From an uncultured Ruminococcus sp. (GTDB lineage: Bacteria > Bacillota > Clostridia > Oscillospirales > Ruminococcaceae): DNA of 10,559 nt. The stretch covers positions 1 to 10,559 of the forward strand of contig CANQCJ010000065.1 in the NCBI GenBank assembly GCA_947589205.1, in the 5' to 3' direction. The first letter of the stretch is position 1, and every line of letters starts with the position of its first letter. The notes beneath the pieces are model-generated. The model saw only the letters and a list, made by a program, of their open reading frames with translations, was not told the DNA's origin and made no database searches. Positions 5,922-10,559 of this stretch are shown here, one piece after another. Position numbers and translations under genes: made by a program.

Positions 5922-7076
5922 ATGAACAGCGAATTTTTTGAAGCCTTAAGGCTTATGGGCGAGGAAAACGGAATGGATCCGAAGGATCTTGCCGAGATAA
6001 TAAAGCAGGGAATATCAAAGGCGATAAAAAGGGACAATCCCGGCTGCGATAATATACGCGTTGAGATAGATCCCGAAAACGGCGTTTTTGAAATGGGCGT
6101 TTTAAAGCTTGTCGTGGACGATGAGCCTCTCGATGTGAACAACGAGATAAACATAGAGGAAGCAAGAACGATAGATCCCGACTGCTATGTCGGTTCGATG
6201 TGCCTTATCGAGGTCTCTCCTGAGACGTTCGGCAGAGTAGCCGTTCAGAATGCAAAGCAGCAGATAAAGCATGAGCTTAAAACGAGAGAGAGAGAAAGAC
6301 TTATCGAACAGTTCAACGACAAGCTGTATGAGTGCATAACGGCAAAGGTCGAAAGGATAGAGGGCAGGACGGGCAACGCCGTGCTGAGCTTCGACAAGAG
6401 CGAGGTGTATCTTGTAAAGCAGGAGCAGATACCCGGAGAGATCTTGAGGGTCGGCGATATGGTGAAAATATATGTGGTGGGTATTGCCAATCCCGAAAAG
6501 AAGCCCGCGCTGAAAATTTCAAGAACGCACAGAGATCTTGTAAAGCGGCTTTTTGAAAACGAAGTGCCCGAGATAGCGGACGGAGTTGTCGAGGTCATGG
6601 GCATATCGAGAGTCGCAGGCTCGCGCTCAAAGCTTGCGGTAAGGAGCAAGGATAAGAACGTCGACGCGATAGGCGCGTGCATAGGTCCTAAGAAATCTAG
6701 AATAAGCGCGGTGGTGAGCGAGCTTAACGGAGAAAAGATAGATCTTATCCCCTACAGCGACGACCCGCAGGAATTTATCGCAAAGGCGTTAGCGCCCGCG
6801 CAGGTGATAAGCGTTCAGATAATGGACGACGCCGAGCATAAGGCGTGCAGAGTAATAGTTCCGGCAAATCAGCTCTCGCTGGCGATAGGAAACAAGGGTC
6901 AGAATGCAAGACTTGCCGCGGGACTTACCGGATATAAGATAGATATAATCTCGGACGTTCAGGCTAAGGAGCTTGAGCAGCAGGAGGCTGACGAGACGGA
7001 AGCGGAGCAGACGGCTGAAATTATCGAAGAGGTACAGACTGCCGCCGAGACGCTGCCCGAGGTGGAGGCAGAATGA
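5922..7076 (+). CDS. nusA: Transcription elongation/termination factor NusA
   Basis: A 384-residue RNA-polymerase-binding factor that modulates pausing, intrinsic termination and antitermination. It has the N-terminal polymerase-binding domain (1-125, starting MNSEFFEALRLMGEENGM), an S1 domain (about 133-198), KH1 (about 205-275) and KH2 (about 280-345). The KH2 loop is the classic GNKG (323-326 in LAIGNKGQNARLAA). The KH1 loop, normally GxRG, reads GPKK (255-258 in GACIGPKKSRI), so its second glycine is lost. A Glu/Ala-rich acidic tail (348-384) replaces the extra C-terminal repeats of proteobacterial NusA, as usual in Bacillota. An upstream in-frame ATG (5910) lies right against the AGAAAGGA sequence and is too close to use it. 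The ATG at 5922 gives the standard family start. The stop overlaps the ylxR start (ATGA). Confidence 0.97.
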   Translation: MNSEFFEALRLMGEENGMDPKDLAEIIKQGISKAIKRDNPGCDNIRVEIDPENGVFEMGVLKLVVDDEPLDVNNEINIEEARTIDPDCYVGSMCLIEVSPETFGRVAVQNAKQQIKHELKTRERERLIEQFNDKLYECITAKVERIEGRTGNAVLSFDKSEVYLVKQEQIPGEILRVGDMVKIYVVGIANPEKKPALKISRTHRDLVKRLFENEVPEIADGVVEVMGISRVAGSRSKLAVRSKDKNVDAIGACIGPKKSRISAVVSELNGEKIDLIPYSDDPQEFIAKALAPAQVISVQIMDDAEHKACRVIVPANQLSLAIGNKGQNARLAAGLTGYKIDIISDVQAKELEQQEADETEAEQTAEIIEEVQTAAETLPEVEAE

Positions 7077-7339
7077 AGCAGAAGAGGATACCTATGAGAA
7101 TGTGTCTGGGCTGCAACGAGATGAAGCCTAAGCGGGAGCTTATACGGCTGGTAAAAAGCGCGGAGGGCGAGATCTCACTCGATACCACCGGGAAAAGGAA
7201 CGGACGCGGAGCGTATATCTGCCGCAGCGTCGAGTGCTTTTCAAAAGCGCGGAGGTCAAAACGCTTTGAGCGCGCGTTTGAATGCGCCATAAGCGACGAG
7301 CTTTACGACAGAATGGAGCGTGAGCTTGAAAATGAATGA
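7073..7339 (+). CDS. ylxR: YlxR/RnpM family RNA-binding protein (DUF448), RNase P modulator
   Basis: An 88-residue basic protein of the YlxR family. The Bacillus member, renamed RnpM, binds the RNase P RNA and modulates tRNA processing. The family pattern is clear: RMCLGCNEMKPKRELIRLV (9-27), then GRGAYICRSVECFSKA (44-59). The cysteines at 11, 14, 50 and 55 form two CxxC-like pairs, although in most relatives these are a conserved motif rather than a proven metal site. Many Lys and Arg residues suit RNA binding. The start overlaps the nusA stop by four bases (ATGA), implying translational coupling. The end overlaps the next gene by 8 bases. The position between nusA and the L7Ae-like gene is the standard one in Bacillota. 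Confidence 0.93.
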   Translation: MKQKRIPMRMCLGCNEMKPKRELIRLVKSAEGEISLDTTGKRNGRGAYICRSVECFSKARRSKRFERAFECAISDELYDRMERELENE

Positions 7340-7661
7340 TCGTTCGGGTCTTTTGAGCATCTGCCGCAAGGCGGGCAAGCTGAAAATGGGAATGGATATA
7401 GTCAAGGGCGGCTGCGAGAGCGGCGAGGTAAAGGCGGTTTTTGTAACGAGCGATATTTCCGAAAAATCGCTGAAGGAGATCCGCTATTGCTGCGCCGTAA
7501 ACGAGGTAAGGGTCTACAGGCTTGAAATGACTATGGATATGACAGCTTCGGCTCTCGGCAGACGTTCGGGCATTCTCGGCGTATGCGACGGCGGCTTTGC
7601 AAAGGCTCTTGCCAAGTCCGCCGAGCGCGTAAGCGCAGACTTAGAGGATTTTTACAGTTAA
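7332..7661 (+). CDS. ylxQ: L7Ae-fold RNA-binding protein YlxQ
   Basis: A 109-residue member of the ribosomal protein L7Ae/L30e/Gadd45 superfamily, which binds kink-turn-type RNA. The family opening is seen as LLSICRKAGKLKMGMDIVK (7-25), followed by KAVFVTSDISEKSLKEI (34-50) and the C-terminal LGRRSGILGVCDGGFAKAL (75-93). Its cellular job is not well defined; ylxR and ylxQ travel together between nusA and infB. A GTG at 7320 is in frame, but the GGAG upstream is too close to it. The ATG at 7332 has GGAG about 13 bases upstream and matches the family start, so I prefer it. The gene overlaps ylxR by 8 bases, so expression is probably coupled. Confidence 0.9.
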   Translation: MNDRSGLLSICRKAGKLKMGMDIVKGGCESGEVKAVFVTSDISEKSLKEIRYCCAVNEVRVYRLEMTMDMTASALGRRSGILGVCDGGFAKALAKSAERVSADLEDFYS

Positions 7662-7684
7662 ATATGAGGAGGCTGCATTAATAT

Positions 7685-10306
7685 ATGAAAACCAAGATAA
7701 AATACAAGCTCTCGGAGCTTGCTAAGGATTTGGGAGCTAATTCTGCGGAGGTCTCAAAGCTGCTCGAGCAGCTTGACAGCGAACCTAAAAAGCCTTCCGC
7801 TATGCTCACTAAGGATGAAATAAATTATGTTATGGAATATTATACGCAGAATAATCAGGTGGAAAGCTTTGACGATTATTTTGCAAACAACGTAAAGCCC
7901 GCCGAGCAGGAAAAGCCGGCGCAGAGGGCTGAGGAGAAGAATAAAAGGAAGCAGGAAAAGCCTAAGGAGAAAAAACAGGCGGAGGCTAAAGCGGCAGCGC
8001 CTAAGGCTGAAAAACCGGTGCAGAAGGCCGAGGAAAAGCCCGCCGCGCCCAAGCCCGCCGAAGGTTCGGCTAAGAGCGGCGTTAAGGAAGCCGCAAAAGA
8101 GCCTGATACCGCCAATAAGGAAAAAGCTCCGGCGCAGAAGCCCGTTGAAGAGGTCAAGCCTAAGGAAAACGCGGCGGCTGAGAAGAATGATGAGAGGTCT
8201 AAAAAGAACAAGAACAAAAAGGCTAAAAAGCAGGAGCACGGCGAAAAGAAAACGCTTATCGGCAAGACCGACAGCGGCGGGGCAAAGGGCTATACCCTTT
8301 CAAGCTCTTCCGACAAGGGTCAGAGCTACCGCACGGTGGATACGAGAGGAAGCTATATAGAGCTTGAAAAATACAACGAAAAGTATGACAACCTCGCTAT
8401 CTCAAAGCAGGGCGGCGGCAAAAAACGCGATAATTTTACAAAGAAACAAAAGATCACCCAGAAGTCTCAGCAGCACAAAAAACAGCAGTTTTCGCACAAG
8501 AAGGAGACCGAGCAGGAAAAGCTGCGCAGGCTGGAGCTGGAGCGGGCGAGAAAGCAGCAGTTAAAGGTGCTTATCCCCGATGAGATAGTAGTTTCCGAGC
8601 TTGCGGCGCGTCTTAAAGTGACCGCGGCGGAGGTCATCAAAAAGCTGATGGGTCTCGGCGTAATGGCTGCGCTAAACGAAACGATAGATTTCGACACGGC
8701 GAGCCTCGTCGCGGAGGAGCTTGGCGCAAAGGTAGAAAAGGAAGTTATAGTAACTATAGAGGAAAGACTTATAACAGACGAAGCGGACTCGCCGGAGAGC
8801 TTAAAGGAACGCTGCCCGGTAGTCGTTGTAATGGGTCACGTTGACCACGGCAAGACCTCCATACTCGACAGGATAAGAAACGCTCACATCGCCGAGGGCG
8901 AAGCGGGCGGCATTACACAGCACATCGGTGCGTATCAGGTCTATCACAACGACAGGAAGATAACCTTCCTCGATACTCCCGGACATGAAGCGTTTACCGC
9001 GATGAGAGCGAGAGGCGCGGATATAACCGATATAGCGGTGCTAGTTGTCGCGGCTGACGACGGAATAATGCCGCAGACAATAGAATCCATAAACCACGCT
9101 AAGGCGGCGGGAGTACAGGTCATCGTTGCGATAAACAAAATGGATAAGGAGGGCGCGGATCCCGAGAGGATAAAGCAGCAGCTCACAGAGCATGAGCTTG
9201 TCGTTGAAGAATGGGGCGGCGACGTTATCTGCGTGCCGGTATCGGCAAAGACCGGTATGGGCATAGAGGATCTGCTTGAAAGCATCGTGCTGGTAGCGGA
9301 CGTTATGGAGCTTAAAGCCAATCCCGACAAGCTCGCAAAGGGCGCGGTCATAGAAGCGCGTCTCGATAAGGGCAAGGGTCCTGTCGCAACGCTGCTCGTT
9401 CAGGCGGGTACGCTTCACCGCGGTGACGTTATAATCGCAGGCACTGCCGTCGGCAGAGTGCGCACCATGACCAACGACAAGGGCAGGTCTATCGAAAAAG
9501 CGGGACCGTCAACGCCTGTTGAGATAACCGGTCTTGCGGAGGTGCCCGGAGCGGGCGACCAGTTCAACGCCGTTGAGGACGAAAAGCTTGCCAGAGAGCT
9601 TGTTGAGCAGAGAAAGCAGCAGGCTAAGGAAGAGGTGTTCAGCAGATACACCAAGGTAACGCTCGACAACCTGTTCAACCGTATTTCCGAGGGCGAGATG
9701 AAGGAGCTGCCGATAATCGTAAAGGCGGACGTTCAAGGCTCTGTCGAAGCGGTAAGGCAGTCGCTTGAAAAGCTCTCAAACGACGAGGTAAGAGTAAAGG
9801 TAATACACGGCGCGGTCGGAGCGGTCAACGAATCGGACGTTATGCTCGCTAACGCTTCAAACGCGATAATCGTAGGCTTTAACGTTCGTCCCGACCCGGT
9901 AGCAAAGGAATCCGCAGAGCGCGACGGCGTTGACATTCGCCTTTACAGAATTATTTATGATGCAATTGAAGAGATAGAGACTGCGATGAAGGGTATGCTC
10001 GCGCCTAAGACGAGAGAGGTAGACACCGCGAGAGTCGAGGTACGTCAGGTATACAAGATCTCGGGCGTCGGAATGGTCGCGGGAGCTTACGTTCAGAGCG
10101 GAAAGATCGGCAGGAACGATCTTATAAGGATAGTACGCGACGGTATCATCATAGCCGACGACAGAATGAGCAGCTTAAAACGCTTCAAGGACGATGTCAA
10201 GGAAGTGCAGGAGGGCTTTGAATGCGGAATAACTCTTGAAAAATTCTCGGATTTCAAAGAGGGAGACGTATTCGACGCTTACGTTATCGAGGAATACCGC
10301 GATTGA
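7685..10306 (+). CDS. infB: Translation initiation factor IF-2
   Basis: An 873-residue GTPase that brings initiator fMet-tRNA to the 30S subunit and promotes 50S joining. Domains in order: a first IF2_N module (about 2-55: YKLSELAKDLGANSAEVSKL), a long Lys/Glu/Ala-rich unstructured linker (about 65-290), and a second IF2_N module (about 297-350: PDEIVVSELAARLKVTAAEV). The GTPase domain then carries G1 GHVDHGKT (384-391), the switch segment GGITQHIGAY, G3 DTPGHE (430-435), G4 NKMD (484-487) and G5 SAK (520-522). The beta-barrel and fMet-tRNA-binding C-terminal domains follow (about 560-873). All catalytic motifs are intact, including the histidine of DTPGH. The protein is longer than Bacillus IF2 because of the linker. 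A GAGGAGG site (7666-7672) precedes the ATG by 12 bases, a rather long spacing. rbfA follows after 23 bases. Confidence 0.98.
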   Translation: MKTKIKYKLSELAKDLGANSAEVSKLLEQLDSEPKKPSAMLTKDEINYVMEYYTQNNQVESFDDYFANNVKPAEQEKPAQRAEEKNKRKQEKPKEKKQAEAKAAAPKAEKPVQKAEEKPAAPKPAEGSAKSGVKEAAKEPDTANKEKAPAQKPVEEVKPKENAAAEKNDERSKKNKNKKAKKQEHGEKKTLIGKTDSGGAKGYTLSSSSDKGQSYRTVDTRGSYIELEKYNEKYDNLAISKQGGGKKRDNFTKKQKITQKSQQHKKQQFSHKKETEQEKLRRLELERARKQQLKVLIPDEIVVSELAARLKVTAAEVIKKLMGLGVMAALNETIDFDTASLVAEELGAKVEKEVIVTIEERLITDEADSPESLKERCPVVVVMGHVDHGKTSILDRIRNAHIAEGEAGGITQHIGAYQVYHNDRKITFLDTPGHEAFTAMRARGADITDIAVLVVAADDGIMPQTIESINHAKAAGVQVIVAINKMDKEGADPERIKQQLTEHELVVEEWGGDVICVPVSAKTGMGIEDLLESIVLVADVMELKANPDKLAKGAVIEARLDKGKGPVATLLVQAGTLHRGDVIIAGTAVGRVRTMTNDKGRSIEKAGPSTPVEITGLAEVPGAGDQFNAVEDEKLARELVEQRKQQAKEEVFSRYTKVTLDNLFNRISEGEMKELPIIVKADVQGSVEAVRQSLEKLSNDEVRVKVIHGAVGAVNESDVMLANASNAIIVGFNVRPDPVAKESAERDGVDIRLYRIIYDAIEEIETAMKGMLAPKTREVDTARVEVRQVYKISGVGMVAGAYVQSGKIGRNDLIRIVRDGIIIADDRMSSLKRFKDDVKEVQEGFECGITLEKFSDFKEGDVFDAYVIEEYRD

Positions 10307-10329
10307 TAAATTTTTTAAGGAGATAAAAA

Positions 10330-10559
10330 ATGCCGGGCTATAAAGCATCAAGAATGGCGGAGGATATCCGCAGGATAGTTTTTGCAAAAACGAGAGAGCT
10401 TAAAGACCCGCGGCTTGGCGGCGGGGAAATGCTCACCGTCACACGCTGCGAGGTGTCGCATGACGGTTCTTTCTGTAAGGTATATATTTCCTCGCTCGAG
10501 GGAGAACAAAAGACCGCCGAAGCCGTAAAAGCTCTCACCGGCGCGTCGGGACTGCTCAA
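10330..10559 (+). CDS. rbfA: Ribosome-binding factor A, 5' part only
   Basis: The first 76 codons of a small KH-fold protein that binds immature 30S subunits near the 16S rRNA 5' helix and is needed for their final processing. The sequence opens MPGYKASRMAEDIRRIV and carries the family features KDPRLGG (26-32), the strand LTVTRCEVSHDGSFCKVYIS (35-54) and the following KALTGASGLL (67-76), the counterpart of the usual helix leading to an Arg. The frame is open to the window edge; the family is normally about 115-130 residues, so roughly 40-50 are missing. AAGGAGAT (10317-10324) lies 5 bases before the ATG, a strong ribosome binding site. It is the last visible gene of the operon. Confidence 0.93.
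   Translation, partial: MPGYKASRMAEDIRRIVFAKTRELKDPRLGGGEMLTVTRCEVSHDGSFCKVYISSLEGEQKTAEAVKALTGASGLL

Noticed and set aside
7754..8265. Leucine/phenylalanine-rich antisense open frames resembling membrane proteins
   Set aside because: They are the reverse complement of the Lys/Glu-rich IF2 linker; AAG/GAG codons read as Leu/Phe on the other strand. No ribosome binding site or promoter.
1..10559. Search for CRISPR arrays, insertion sequences, tRNA/rRNA genes, phage or defence genes
   Set aside because: No spaced direct repeats, transposase-like frames, terminal inverted repeats or structural RNA signatures were seen; the window is compact core genome.

Overview
This window looks like chromosomal DNA of a moderate-GC Gram-positive anaerobe of the class Clostridia, most likely of the Ruminococcaceae/Oscillospiraceae type. 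The reasons are the gene order rimP-nusA-ylxR-ylxQ-infB-rbfA (typical of Bacillota), strong AGGAGG-type ribosome binding sites, consensus sigma-A promoters, a DUF368 lipid-carrier transporter and a DUF1273/SLOG protein. The taxonomic call is inference from protein style and gene order. I saw no mobile element, CRISPR array, rRNA or tRNA.

Minus strand, 1-2443: a signal-transduction operon read leftward. A 7TM-PAS-HisKA_3 sensor kinase (851-2443) overlaps a NarL/LuxR-type response regulator (231-854, TTG start). The regulator is followed after 6 bases by the start of a second membrane protein that runs off the window edge, possibly another sensor kinase. A near-consensus promoter (2476-2504) drives the operon.

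Divergent intergenic region, 2444-2638: an AT-rich stretch with the leftward promoter, a weak rightward promoter, and three copies of an ACGGAAA(A)TAT motif that could be operators.

Plus strand, 2639-5233: envelope-related genes. A DUF368 (PopT-type) undecaprenyl-phosphate transporter is closed by an intrinsic terminator. Next, a perfect TTGACA-N17-TATAAT promoter drives a DUF1273/SLOG (YpsA-like) protein and a membrane-anchored protein resembling an LCP (LytR-CpsA-Psr) domain that lacks the usual catalytic arginines.

Plus strand, 5234-10559: the translation/transcription housekeeping operon. A strong promoter is followed within about 20 bases by a 12-bp terminator-like hairpin, and then by rimP (30S maturation), nusA (elongation/termination factor), ylxR/rnpM (RNase P modulator), ylxQ (L7Ae-fold RNA binder), infB (IF2) and the 5' part of rbfA (30S maturation, cut by the window edge). 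The genes are tightly packed, with two short overlaps. The leader hairpin suggests attenuation of the whole operon, or a shared terminator for the upstream gene. Most of the window is ordinary core genome. The points worth a second look are the rimP leader, the degenerate LCP-like protein and its SLOG partner, the repeated motif in the divergent promoter region, and the altered KH1 loop of NusA.
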